Assembly (NCBI GenBank): GCA_028023455.1
Contig: JAQFVV010007278.1
Span: 51,649-115,648, forward strand
Direction: 5' to 3'
DNA: 64,000 bases
From: Epiperipatus broadwayi
Taxonomy: Eukaryota > Onychophora > Udeonychophora > Euonychophora > Peripatidae
The position numbers were made by a program, and so were the translations under genes. A model generated the notes under the pieces. That model saw nothing but the letters and a program-made list of their open reading frames with translations, had not been told where the DNA came from and made no database searches. Of the stretch, positions 12,291-22,482 are shown one piece after another (the first letter of the stretch is position 1; each line of letters starts with the position of its first letter).

Positions 12291-13029
12291 TAATGACTAT
12301 ATATATTATGTATATGTTGACCACTTCAATGAATACTGTTTTTACAATATGTTTTAAAAATCAGTAATGCACACATATTTTTAAATATATTATCTGAATG
12401 ATAATATAATGAAAACACTAGACCTGGAAATTGGCATTTGTTAGTCTTTGACAGGGACTTGCAATAATAACTAAAATGGAATTTGTTTTTTCAAGATTTC
12501 TGGAAGAAAATTTTGTTAAAATGTTTATTTAAAACATCTGAGTTAATACATATATGCCTCTAAGATGAGTATCAACTAATTTACCAAAGATAAAATAATT
12601 ATTTAACAAATTTAATAATATTATAGTTTAAGCAAATGTAATATTTCTTGTTATATTACTTAAATTATTACAGCATATTTATTGTCTTATTATTAATTTT
12701 TGTAAATAAAGTTATTATTCTTTATTAAATTCAAGTTAAGAATATTATTCAAGTTTATAGATATATGATACAATAATTATGATTTAGAATCTTATTGCAA
12801 ATATCAACATATAAAATCTAACTAGCAAATAATATAAATTTTATCATTGTATTAAAGTTCAGTAATAATTAAGAGTGAGTCTAATGTTTTATAAACAAAC
12901 ATCCATTGATATAAAAGCTAGTCAATAAATTATTATAATAAAACCTTATATAATCATTAAGTTTAATAAGTTTATTAATTATCACATGATCACATTTACT
13001 ATACTAGCACATTAATTGTTGATTAACAG
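12291..13029. other. AT-rich spacer, no gene seen
   Basis: No coding frame or repeat could be supported. Confidence 0.5.
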
Positions 13030-13346
13030 AGCAAAACTCTCCATACAAGCTATATAAGCTATTGAGCTTAGATTGAAAATATTTTTTTGTGTTTTCAATT
13101 TCATTCTCATAGTTTAGTAGTTAAGTAGAGATAAAAGGTCATTGCTAGAGGGTTGCATTAGATTCTAAGATCTAGATGCAGTGCTCTCAGATCCAAAGCT
13201 CCTCACTGACGAAGGCCACAAGCCAGAAACTAGTCTGGAGATATTGGATGAGTAGGCATTAGACAGGGATTTTATGCACAAGCCTTCTGGCATCCATTGA
13301 TTACTCTGTTTAGCACAGGTGGAAATACTGTATGGAGAGTTTTGCT
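13030..13346 (+). mobile_element. Single-ribozyme hammerhead element with terminal inverted repeats
   Basis: Ends are AGCAAAACTCTCCATAC (about 13032) and its exact complement (about 13330-13346), the same terminal motif as the foldback at 2427-2799. The interior holds one family A hammerhead followed by the conserved GGCATCCATTGATTACTC block. There is no coding capacity. The inverted ends around one ribozyme suggest this is the unit form of the family. Confidence 0.7.
13189..13249 (+). ncRNA. Hammerhead ribozyme, family A copy 4 (core intact)
   Basis: The core reads CTGACGA, then the stem II region AGGCCACAAGCCA, GAAA, minimal stem III ACTAGT and cleavage triplet GTC. All the invariant core bases I can check are present. 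Stem I is AGATCCAAAGCTCCTCA against TGGAGATATTGGAT, with one mismatch in the inner helix and an internal loop. Among the four copies this is the best candidate for activity. Confidence 0.75.
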
Positions 13347-14025
13347 AAGTTTATTAATTCTTGAATATAATATAAATTTATTGCAAGGATAATAAAAGGA
13401 TTATTTATGAATGAATAACAGTTATATTTCTGTCATAATTTTCAAATACATTATTCTATACTGGGATGATATTTATCTATTATATAAACATTATTAATAA
13501 ATATTATGCATTATTTTAATATAGATTTTGAATTATTTTATTAATAGAACTTGATTAACTTTTGCTCATTTTATTCCATTATATATTTAATTTGTTTAAT
13601 CTCTACACTACTATTAATTTTAGCTAGCCTTTTTCCATTATGACAGATTTTATATTGTACAATTAATACTATTATAGATTTTAATTCTATATAATTTAGA
13701 GCATATAGAAGTAAACCATCCATATGTTCAAATTATTATCTTACAGTTCTTAGTGTTCATACATGTTGGTATTTTATTATAATAAACTATTTTTTGCTTA
13801 TTTTGTACTGCTATAGATTTAGCTTGCTCAAAGAATTGGGACATTAACAAGAAGAATTCTTATATTCTTATTTTTATACCAGTATGGATTTGGCATTGAG
13901 AGCTATGGCATACAAATACAGTCTATTTCTTTCTCCTGTTCATTTTTTTCCATTATAGATTTGACATGTAATGTTTTGGAGCATAACAAAGCCACTCTCA
14001 CTGCTTTCATTTTTTTATTATTGCA

Positions 14026-14028
<3 letters not shown>

Positions 14029-14081
<53 letters not shown>
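14029..14081. repeat. (TA)n tract, about 26 units
   Basis: Uninterrupted (TA)n immediately beside the 3' end of the PLE relic. Confidence 0.95.
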
Positions 14082-14084
<3 letters not shown>

Positions 14085-14085
<1 letters not shown>

Positions 14086-14770
14086 ATATAAAGATTTTCA
14101 TGGATTGCATATATAAAAGTCATATTTTTCAGGTTCATCCATGTTAAAAAATTTAGATACTAATATACTGACATTTCGACTTGATCACACAAGTCTTCTA
14201 CTGGGTGATAAAAGGTAGAAATACAGTTGTAGGAGTGTTACAATCACTGATTTGAAAAAAATTTTAAAGTTCCATCAATAGCAAAAATGTTAAATTAAGA
14301 ATGTTTTTTAAAAAAAAATCTTTCCAAATAGAAGGAAGTTTGCTTGTATCATCTTGCTTATTGATACAATCTGGCCTTTTAAGTATCTCAATGGATTCTC
14401 TAATTTTGCACTGGTAGAGATTATCACATCTGGATATGATCCTGGTACTAGAAAAATCAATTTTATGACCTGAATCTATAGTATGGAGTGAGAGTACTGA
14501 TGATGATGAATGTTGTTTAACTGCATTAGCATGTTTATCTCTCCTAACACTGAAGCGATGATTACTCATACCTATGTAAAAAGCTTTACAATTTTCACAT
14601 GAGATTTGTTAAACACCATGAGATTCAAGAGGAACTGAATTCTTAGGCTTGGTTATTATATTGCTGATCTTTAGATGAGTAAAAAAAATGCTTGTGTGAT
14701 CAAATTGAAACATCGGTATATTAATATTTAAATTTTTTTTACATAGATGAATCTGCAAAATATATATTTT
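14085..14770 (-). mobile_element. 5'-truncated Penelope-like element with an inverted copy of its own 3' end
   Basis: The minus strand encodes a GIY-YIG domain and then a 3' tail (14085-14215). The tail carries GACTTG/CAAGTC pairing around TGTGAT, followed by GAAATGTCAG and TATATTAGTATCTAAATTTT. Bases 14668-14770 carry the same tail on the plus strand (CTTGTGTGATCAAATTGAAACATCGGTATATTAA...). The element is therefore closed at its 5' truncation point by an inverted copy of its terminus, a structure known for PLE insertions. Confidence 0.75.
14264..14665 (-). pseudogene. PLE GIY-YIG endonuclease domain, broken
   Basis: This would be the C-terminal endonuclease of a Penelope-like retroelement, which nicks target DNA for reverse transcription. 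In order on the minus strand are NSVPLESHGV, a stop, QISCENCKAFYIG, RRDKHANAVKQH, HTIDSGHKIDF, RESIEI and an SKLPSIWKDFF end. YIG, the Arg and His of the helix, and the catalytic Glu (in RESIEI) are recognisable. The stop (TAA) falls exactly where the family has the Tyr of the GVY motif. No reverse transcriptase remains upstream because the inverted 3' copy starts there. It is a dead copy; the family call is firm. Confidence 0.8.
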
Positions 14771-16230
14771 TTTATTATAAAGTCTATAAGATTTGCCATT
14801 TGCAAAAGAAAGTATAATGCTTTGGTAAAATTAGTAAATACTAAATAAATGATGAAGTCATATATAAAAGATTGTAACCTGGGACAACTCTATAATGTAG
14901 CATAATATTCATCTTAGGAATCATTGGTTATATACAGACATCTTTATTTATATCCTCTGTTAAAGCAAAAGTTTTAAATATATCTAATATTGTTCAATAT
15001 TTATTTTATATCCTGAAATTAATTGGAAGTCTTTATTATAGAGGTGTAGATTTTCTTTTAAGCTTACTTGTATTTATGCCATAGTATCATTTTTAGTATT
15101 GATAAAATTTTCTGTGAACAGCAGAAATAATCTTTTATACAATACATTTATTCAAAAGATATAATGTATTGTTAGGAATTGGAGTTTGTAAATTTCTTTT
15201 TTTTCATTTTGTTTTTGTTTTTTTATTTATATTTTCATTATATTGTTGCAAAATTGAGTAACTAATGTTTACCAAAGATTAATGAAGTTTAATGTCATTC
15301 ATTAATGAGGAATTTGCATTCAAATGTGGAATCAGTGCAGATATGAATTTGGAAGCTGTCTTTAATTCTTTTTTTTTTTTACCAAATTACTAGTCCAAAA
15401 TTAAACAAATGTTTAGGCTTTTATTCCAAAGTAAATTTTTTAGATATTTTTATAGATTTGATACCACAATAATAAATTTTTTTAGTAATCTCTGTTTTAT
15501 TATAACTGTAGGCAACTTTCTTCTTGAGTGGGAATATTAATATCAACATAATGTCCAGTCCACTTGCTTTTTTCAGTTTACTGTTAAAGTTTAAGGTTAT
15601 AGAATACATAGTCTAATAACATTCCCTTTTAATATTTTTGGTACTGTGATCATCATATGTATTCACAGGTGAGGAGAACATATTCTTTATTTGCCATTTG
15701 ATTTAATGGTAACATAGCTTTTAATTGAAATTTTTCATGAAAAACTTCCAACACACTTCCTAATTGTAGCTCTTCATTAATATTTATTGTGTCATATTTT
15801 CTCAATATTATGTCTGTAAGGGATCTAAGCTTTATTTTTGTAACAGTGCGGACAAAATTGGAGTTTTATAAATAAATAATTTAGCTGTAATATTTTATCA
15901 GTATATTAAAATACCCTACCTTTTAACTTATTAAAAATGAAACTGCACATTAAAATTTTGCCTTGATTTCAGAGATCTGCCAATTTAAGAATAAATTTAA
16001 TATTGTTTAAGGAGTGGTTGCTGGAGCATAAACACTGTGGTATTGGCAGCACCCCCAGAAAAATTATTACATTTGTTTTTGAAAATATCAATCACATGGC
16101 AGTCCTTCAATATTATGCATATTATTATGTAAATGTAACTAATTAAATCATTTCTAAAAAAATTATTTTAAGTGATGCATGAGATTTTTTTATTCAAAGG
16201 TGCTGCTAATTATGCCAGTGCCAGAAACAT
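14771..16230. other. AT-rich spacer, no gene seen
   Basis: Only short random open frames in AT-rich DNA; none shows coding character. Confidence 0.5.
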
Positions 16231-16254
16231 ATCATCTTTGGTGAATTTCAGCAA

Positions 16255-16385
16255 GTTCCTCTGAGATTTGTTTGCTTTTATTAATGCACGTAACTAATAC
16301 CATTGGAGCTGCTCACTCTGGTAGCATTCATTTGCTTTTATCAATGCACATAATGAGCCATTGGAGCTGTTTGCTGCTGCAGCAC
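16255..16385 (+). repeat. Diverged tandem duplication, about 60-bp unit
   Basis: TTTGCTTTTATTAATGCACG followed by CCATTGGAGCTGCT is repeated as TTTGCTTTTATCAATGCACA followed by CCATTGGAGCTGTT. The spacing is about 57 bp. The repeat is GC-richer than its surroundings. No function assigned. Confidence 0.65.
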
Positions 16386-17106
16386 GAATTCTTATTTGGG
16401 CATCATATGTTTATCTATTATGGTTTTACTTGAGAGCTAATAAATTGTTATTTCCTTCATTTACAATGAGCAATAAAATATTTTTTCTTGTGATTAACAT
16501 TTATAAATTAACATATAAATATTTATTATAGAAAAATATAACAAAATAATAAAAAAAAAATGAAACCATGGTCAGGGGTTTGAGGAGGGGTTCCTGACAG
16601 AGATGTTTTAAGTGCTGGCTCTGGCTAAGCATTTATCATAAAGCTTGTAGAGGAATTGGCAATCCTCACTGTTTATAACTTACAAGCTTAAGAGATAGTG
16701 TCATGTGATCTATGAATTGATTTATGACTCTTATTTTGATTATTTTTAGATCTTTATTATGATGGGTGTTAGTGTTGAATATTTTTTAAAAACTATATTT
16801 TCCCAATTGTCATTATATAAAAAAATTGAAATGAAAAATAAATATCAGTATACTCCAGATATTATTATTTGTCAAATAGCAGTTAGTAAAGATTAAAAAC
16901 ACATTAGATTTGTAACGGCAATTGGTATGGAGAAATAAAATAGTTGTGCCATTTCACAATTAGAAATACTCAGGGTTTTTTTTTACTTGCTCACATTTTG
17001 ATAGCAATATTGCAACAAAACATAACTGCTTAAAAGTTTTACAGGTTGCTATTGTGTTTAACATATTTTAAATTGTATCTTTTTATGATTTACACTTAAT
17101 TATTAA
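16386..17106. other. AT-rich spacer, no gene seen
   Basis: No supported feature. Confidence 0.45.
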
Positions 17107-17520
17107 CTTGAATGAAAAGTTTGCTGACATGGGCAGCATGACAACATTGACACTAATGAGGGCTTTGAACATTCCATCATCAGATTTTTAATGAAAGGGA
17201 TGGCTGAAGAGTTGTGCATTGGAATAGTTTAAAGCCTGTCCATTAAAATATGAAGATTGACTATCTTAATATAAAGCTGAGAACTGATTGTATATATGTG
17301 TGTGAGGATAGTAATCTGGACCAACTGATTAGTGCTAGTTTAGCATGAAATACATATATTAGTGATTATTTATCTTTTCAACATGTGTGTGATCAGGTGA
17401 GATAGCAATGTGAGATGGCATGGAGAGTTGAGGGTTGTGTAAAAGTCTAAGTTCAAATCCCTTATATATTACATTATAGATGTGCAGGTGTGTGTAAGCC
17501 TGTACAGTGTATTAATTCAT
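17107..17520 (+). repeat. Family B hammerhead repeat, monomer
   Basis: Shares its whole length with units at 20745-21165 and, inverted, 20130-20445. The leader contains GGCTTTGAACATTCCATC and GATGGCTGAAGAGTTG. The hammerhead comes next (17313-17367), then GTGTGATCAGGTGAGATAGC and a B-box-like AGTTCAAATCCC. The tRNA-like sequence just 3' of the ribozyme suggests a Pol III-transcribed SINE that carries a self-cleaving ribozyme, comparable in layout to the schistosome Sm-alpha family. That comparison is inference. Confidence 0.65.
17313..17367 (+). ncRNA. Hammerhead ribozyme, family B copy 1
   Basis: Stem I AATC..GGACCAA, core CTGATTA (G8 changed), stem II GTGCTA-GTT-TAGCAT, intact GAAA, short stem III ATA-CA-TAT, cleavage base A, then TTAGTGATT closing stem I. 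Of the seven copies, only this one and the minus-strand copy at 20386 preserve GAAA. Confidence 0.7.
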
Positions 17521-18874
17521 ATATCATATTAATTTTAGTTTTTTCAGTATAATATTATTTTACATCATTTTTAACTTAAAAACCTTAAAAAATTACTAGA
17601 ATGTAAATTGTTCTTGTAATTTTTTATTATTAATCTATTATTAATTTAATTTCACTAATGTCATTCCTATATATTACATGTAATTAAGGAGATAAAATCA
17701 CTCACCTTAATCTATCACTATATGTGAATGTTTATTAAGGAGCAAAAATAGAATGATTTCACCTACTCTTAAAGCTTTTAGAAGTCTATCCTTATCATCA
17801 TTTTTGGTGGAAATATAAAGCGAACATAATATAGCGTCCATATTAAAATATGGCATTAATAATTTTTAAACAAATATTCAATTTTCCAAAGTGGAGATAT
17901 AATCTCTTTTTAATAGCCATGGTTTAATAATTAAACTAAAATTAATAGATATAAACATAAAATTAAAACAGCATAATGTATAAGGAATTACGAGAAGAAA
18001 ACTACTCTCCAAACTGCAAATAACGTAATATAAAAAATAAATGAAATATGCATGCACTATTTTTTTAAGCTTGAAATATTTATATTAAACATTTACCACA
18101 TTGTTTTTTTTTAGCTTTTTTGTTATTATTTTTGTATGCTTTGCCTTTTTTACTTTTTTTCTTCTTCTTATTTTGCAAAGTAATTTTAAAAATTTTGTAA
18201 ATAGATTTAGTTAAATAATTTATTATTATTCTTATTATTATTAAAAATTCTAAAAAAATACTAATAGCAAGAAAAAAACCATGCTTACATTATTGGGAAA
18301 TATTGGAAATAAATATAGTCATAAATCTATTTAAATAGATTTGCTATTTTTTTAAGAAATTTGCTTTTATATTATTTAAAAATAGTTTGTAATATTTGGA
18401 TGCATTTATACATACAAACACATCCATATATAGCAGACTTTAACATCCCAATGTATAGCAACAAAGTCTCTAGCATTTCACCATAATACTGAGTTACATT
18501 TAAGATCTATTCTATATTAATAGGTTACTCAAATGGCAAATAATAAAATTTAATTTCTTATTTTTATTATATCTTTAGTTATCTTATAGATAATATTTTT
18601 TATCCATTTATCAGTCAATAATTCAATGATTTCATAGTTTGATTATGTATTAGCTCTTTGAAAAATTATTAACTTTATTTACAAGTTTTCAGATACCTGT
18701 AAAAAACCTTGCTTCACTCAGATCAATATTTAAATCTTACTATAGTAGATATATATGCAAATATATTATACTTATGAGACTTATGTAAACATATTATCCA
18801 GTTTCATCTGTGTACATTTAATAGTTATTCTGTACAAATGTTTCTGTGGATGAATGAAGCAATACTGCTCTAAT
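17521..18874. other. AT-rich spacer, no gene seen
   Basis: No supported feature. Confidence 0.45.
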
Positions 18875-19135
18875 AGTCGTCATCACCAACCATTATCAAT
18901 TCACTGCAGGATGAAGGTCACTCCAAGTTCAATCCATTTTTTCTGGTCTTTACCTTCTCTTCTCCACATCACCCCTGCACACCTTCTTACTTCATCCATC
19001 CATCTTACATGCGGGTTTTTTCTGGATCTTTTACAATCTCTTGGAATTCAGTTTAAGATTTGAATTATCCATCTATTATCATCTTTTCTAGCAATATGTC
19101 CAGCCTAACTCCACTTCAGACTTTTATACATCGAT
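18875..19135 (-). pseudogene. LINE reverse transcriptase C-terminal relic (RTE/jockey-like)
   Basis: Translated on the minus strand this reads, with a few stops, as AGHIARK.DNRW, ILN.IPRDCKRSRK, PHVRWMDEVRRCAGVMWRRE and then a Trp/Glu-rich tail ending near IDNG. The motif order is that of the region after the thumb in RTE/jockey-class LINE ORF2 proteins. It shares the family of 2980-3225 and 33838-34075 and is the most complete of the three. The polymerase core is absent, so it is a 5'-truncated copy. Confidence 0.75.
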
Positions 19136-19902
19136 ATTTAATAGAAAGTATATATTTTATATATATTGTGAATGAAAATCTTCATTTTAATATATATGAG
19201 TTTAATAATGTAAACATAAACACTCCCACTTTTCATTCCTATGACATGAATTCAAATCAAGACTATATAAAGAACCCTCTGTTAGGTTTTAATCAGATAA
19301 TTAGCCTATATGCAATACAGAGAACTATTTAATATTTGATAGTAAATAAGTAAAACACAGACTGAAAAGTATTCAGATTTTTACTACCCAGAAACTGGAA
19401 ACCCTGATTAGTAATGACATTTCTATCATTGTTTCTCTATATAAGGTTGCTATTGAATTGTTTGTCTCGCAGCGGATATTAATATTGCATTGCTTTTTAA
19501 TTAAAATATTTATATGTAGCGACTATGACTTGGATTCTAATCTAGATCAGTAAATTTGAAAATCATTCTATAAGATACGGGTTTTCTTATTGATAATTAG
19601 TCAGCTAATCATTTAATTCTGTTTAATTTATATTTTAATATTTTTGCTTAGCGGTAAAACAAGGATGGAAGTAAAGTCTCATAATTCAATAGTTGACAGT
19701 TTTGCTGAATTGCAACTTTCTTCTTTCCTATTTTTTATGAATAGTTATTGGAAAAGTTTATGCTATGAAGTAGGGTATTTAAACATACTTTTTATCTTTT
19801 TATTTACATAAGTGTTTGTGTGAATTTATTTTATATATAAAAGGATTTAAAAAAAGGAAACAAATCTTTTTTTTTAGTTTAGAAGCACTTTAGTAATAAT
19901 AC
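19136..19902. other. AT-rich spacer, no gene seen
   Basis: No supported feature. Confidence 0.45.
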
Positions 19903-20043
19903 ATTAATAATTTTTATTAGTCATTCATTAGACTAGGAATTATTCAATAATGAATAATATTTCTTTAGTGAATTACACCACAGAAATATTATTCGTTATT
20001 GGATAATCTCTGGTCTTATGAATGACTAATAAAAAATATTAAT
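19903..20043. mobile_element. 141-bp palindromic MITE (family M2)
   Basis: Almost fully palindromic. The outer arms are TTTTTATTAGTCATTCAT and its complement, and the inner arms AATAATATTTCT and AGAAATATTATT. The centre is TTAGTGAATTACACCAC, shared with the larger M2 element at 5671-5984. Confidence 0.8.
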
Positions 20044-20129
20044 ATTCTTTAATTAAATGATTTGTGTCAAAGTTGTAAGGGCAGCATCTCTGACACTTAT
20101 CAGTTAAACTGTAGTAATTTGATAATATA

Positions 20130-20445
20130 AACAATCAATGCTCAGTTTACATTAAGATGGCACATATTTAATCTTTAATGGACAAGCTTCAATCTTTCCC
20201 ACTCTCCAATTCCTCAGCCATCCATTTCATTGAAAAATCCAAAGATGGAATGCTCAAAGCCCTTGTTGATCCCAATATACTAGACAATCTAACTATAAGG
20301 GGCTTGAATTTTCTAGCAACTTACATCTATCCAATACATTAGGTGCAACTGATATATATGACCACATACATGTATAAAAGATATTGACCTCCAATAAAGG
20401 TTTTTCATGCTGAACCAGCACTCAATAATTGGTCGAGATCACCAT
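20130..20445 (-). repeat. Family B hammerhead repeat, inverted unit
   Basis: Minus-strand copy containing AAGGGCTTTGAGCATTCC, GATGGCTGAGGAATTGG, a duplicated leader segment, the ribozyme, and a tail with CTAGAAAATTCAAGCCCC. It faces the plus-strand unit starting at about 20465, and the two share a CACATATACACAATCAATGT junction. Confidence 0.65.
20386..20440 (-). ncRNA. Hammerhead ribozyme, family B copy 2
   Basis: Minus strand: GATCTCGACCAA, core TTATTGA (diverged from CTGATGA), stem II GTGCTG-GTT-CAGCAT, intact GAAA, a diverged stem III, then TTGGAGGTC closing stem I. Stem II and GAAA are intact but the first core strand is damaged. Confidence 0.65.
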
Positions 20446-20498
20446 CTCCCACATATACACAATCAATGTTCAATTTATATATGTGTGTGAGAAATGGT

Positions 20499-20550
20499 AA
20501 TCTGGACCAACTGATGAGTGCTGGTTCAGCACAAAATATATGTGAGATCA
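20499..20550 (+). ncRNA. Hammerhead ribozyme, family B copy 3 (stem III deleted)
   Basis: AATCTGGACCAA, perfect core CTGATGA, stem II GTGCTG-GTT-CAGCAC, then AAAA in place of GAAA. The TATTGG segment of stems III and I is missing before GAGATCA. Probably inactive. Confidence 0.65.
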
Positions 20551-20958
20551 TTTATCTTTTTCATATGTATGTGGCCATATGTATCAGTTGTGTATGATGG
20601 ATTGAATAGATGTAGGGTACTTGAAAGTTCAAATTCCTTTTAGTTACATTATTTAGTGTAGACAATATACATATGCATTACATATTCAGCCTATATTCTG
20701 CCCAACCTTTTTCTATATAATTTAATTGACATATTAAGATTGTATGTGTGAAAGGTACGTTGACTTAAGGTCAACATGGAAACGATGATAATATTAGGAT
20801 CAACAAAGGCTTTCAGCATTACATCCTTAGATTTACTATGAAATGGGTGGCTGAAGAGCTGAAGAGTAGAAAAGATTGAAGCTCATATAAAGTTTAAAGA
20901 TTTGCTATTTTAATATAAACTGAGCATTAATTGTATATATATATATATGAGAGATGGT

Positions 20959-21013
20959 GATCTGGACCAACTTATAAGTGCTGGTTCAGCATAAAATATG
21001 TATATTGGAGATC
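20959..21013 (+). ncRNA. Hammerhead ribozyme, family B copy 4
   Basis: GATCTGGACCAA, core CTTATAA (two changes), stem II GTGCTG-GTT-CAGCAT, AAAA for GAAA, stem III ATA-TG-TAT, cleavage base A, TTGGAGATC. Stem I (GATC/GATC and CCAA/TTGG around an internal loop) is fully conserved. Confidence 0.7.
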
Positions 21014-21210
21014 ATTTGCTTTTTACACATGTATGTGATCATGTGTATCAATTGTATATGATAGATTGGATCGATTTACGATGCTTGAAAGTTCGAGTTT
21101 AAATCCCTTATATTTGCATTAAGTTTAGAATAGACAATATACATATATTTCAATTATATATATATATATATACACACACACACTGAACAATGATAATGAT
21201 AAGAGACTGT

Positions 21211-21265
21211 GGTCTGTGCCAACTGATGAGTGCTGGTTTATCACAAAATGTGCATCATGGTAATT
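21211..21265 (+). ncRNA. Hammerhead ribozyme, family B copy 5
   Basis: GGTCTGTGCCAA, perfect core CTGATGA, stem II GTGCTG-GTT-TATCAC (one mismatch), AAAA for GAAA, then ATGTGCATCATGG. Stem I is eroded. Confidence 0.6.
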
Positions 21266-21345
21266 ATAGATCTTTTTTACATATCAATGATCATATGTTT
21301 AGGATGACATCTGTCCATAAGATGGTGAAAGTGAATATAAACCAT

Positions 21346-22482
21346 TCCTTACTTTGCATGGGAGTAGTATAATGAAATTTACGCTACATAAATATTATTT
21401 ATTACTTTGGTAATACTCACTAAAACATTAAAATCAAAATATATAAAAAAAAACTATTTTTAAAGATTTGTTTTACTTTAGTATTAGACTGTCAAATTGA
21501 AAAAAAAGAAACTATTCTAAAACTATCATAGTAACTGTGGTTAGAGGTAGAATTATATTTTGTGTCATATTTAATATTGAGATAAAATCAAAAAATAGAT
21601 GTGTTATACAAAATTCCATATTATATACTGAAGATATTCATACTCAAATTGATACAACAATAAAATTCAATCTTACTACAGTTCAATGGTCAATAATAGA
21701 CAATAAGTCATATCCCATGTGCACAGAAGTATATCACTCATTAATGTATCCATTTAATACTGAGTGATTGAATTTATGAACTCTTTCTCATTATATGTTT
21801 TGTGATATAATTTTGGGTTAAATTTTTTGTTTTTATTTTAATGAATAAACCTTTATTCTGCATTATATTCTCACAATTTTTAAAAATCTTTCTTAAAAAT
21901 ATTTTAATCTTGCAAATATAGAAAAAAAATTAATAAACAGGAATACATAATCAGAACGTTAACTTTTGTCATTTTTCACTAACTAATAAAAATATGTTTG
22001 GAATGAAATAAAAATTATTTGACCTTTATTTTTAACACACAAATGAATTTTTGCAAAGAAAACCATAAGCAAATGAAATTATGTTTAAAATTTTACAATT
22101 TCACTTATAATTGTTTTAAAAAAATTATATTATGGTGGTTTAAAGAGATTTTTTGGTCAATCAACACTCCTGCTATATGTTATTACATTTATCTTGACTT
22201 GCATTTTTTAAAAAAAAAACACATTTTTTAATAAAATCTGAATCTAAATGTTATATTTTTTATCAAAAGAATAAGTATTTCACAAGTAGTTTGCAAAAAT
22301 AATCATAAACATATCAACAAACTATGGAAAACATACAAATATTATTTTTGACTTTGCAAGAGCTTTCACAGACACAGTAACTACGTTGAGAATTAAGAAA
22401 TTGTCAGTCTTGGACATTTAGTATTAAGTTCTCTATATTGACATCTACAATTTTTTAAACTAATAAATCAATATATATATAT
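21346..22482. other. AT-rich spacer, no confirmed gene
   Basis: Includes an M2-like fragment near 21375-21400 (TACATAAATATTATT). An open frame at 21537-21767 lacks an ATG start and has no recognisable domain. Confidence 0.4.

Larger units (their letters stand above)
20465..21345 (+). repeat. Tandem array of family B hammerhead units
   Basis: Three direct copies. Ribozyme cores start at about 20511, 20971 and 21223, giving one full period of about 460 bp and one shortened period of about 250 bp. The second unit carries the full leader (GGCTTTCAGCATT, GGGTGGCTGAAGAGCTG) and tail (AAGTTCGAGTTTAAATCCC). Head-to-tail ribozyme repeats are typical of retrozymes and of PLE terminal repeats. Which of these applies here is not decided by the sequence. 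Confidence 0.7.

Noticed and set aside
21537-21767. Possible exon of 76 codons
   Set aside because: No ATG at its start, no recognisable domain, AT-driven composition and no convincing splice pair.
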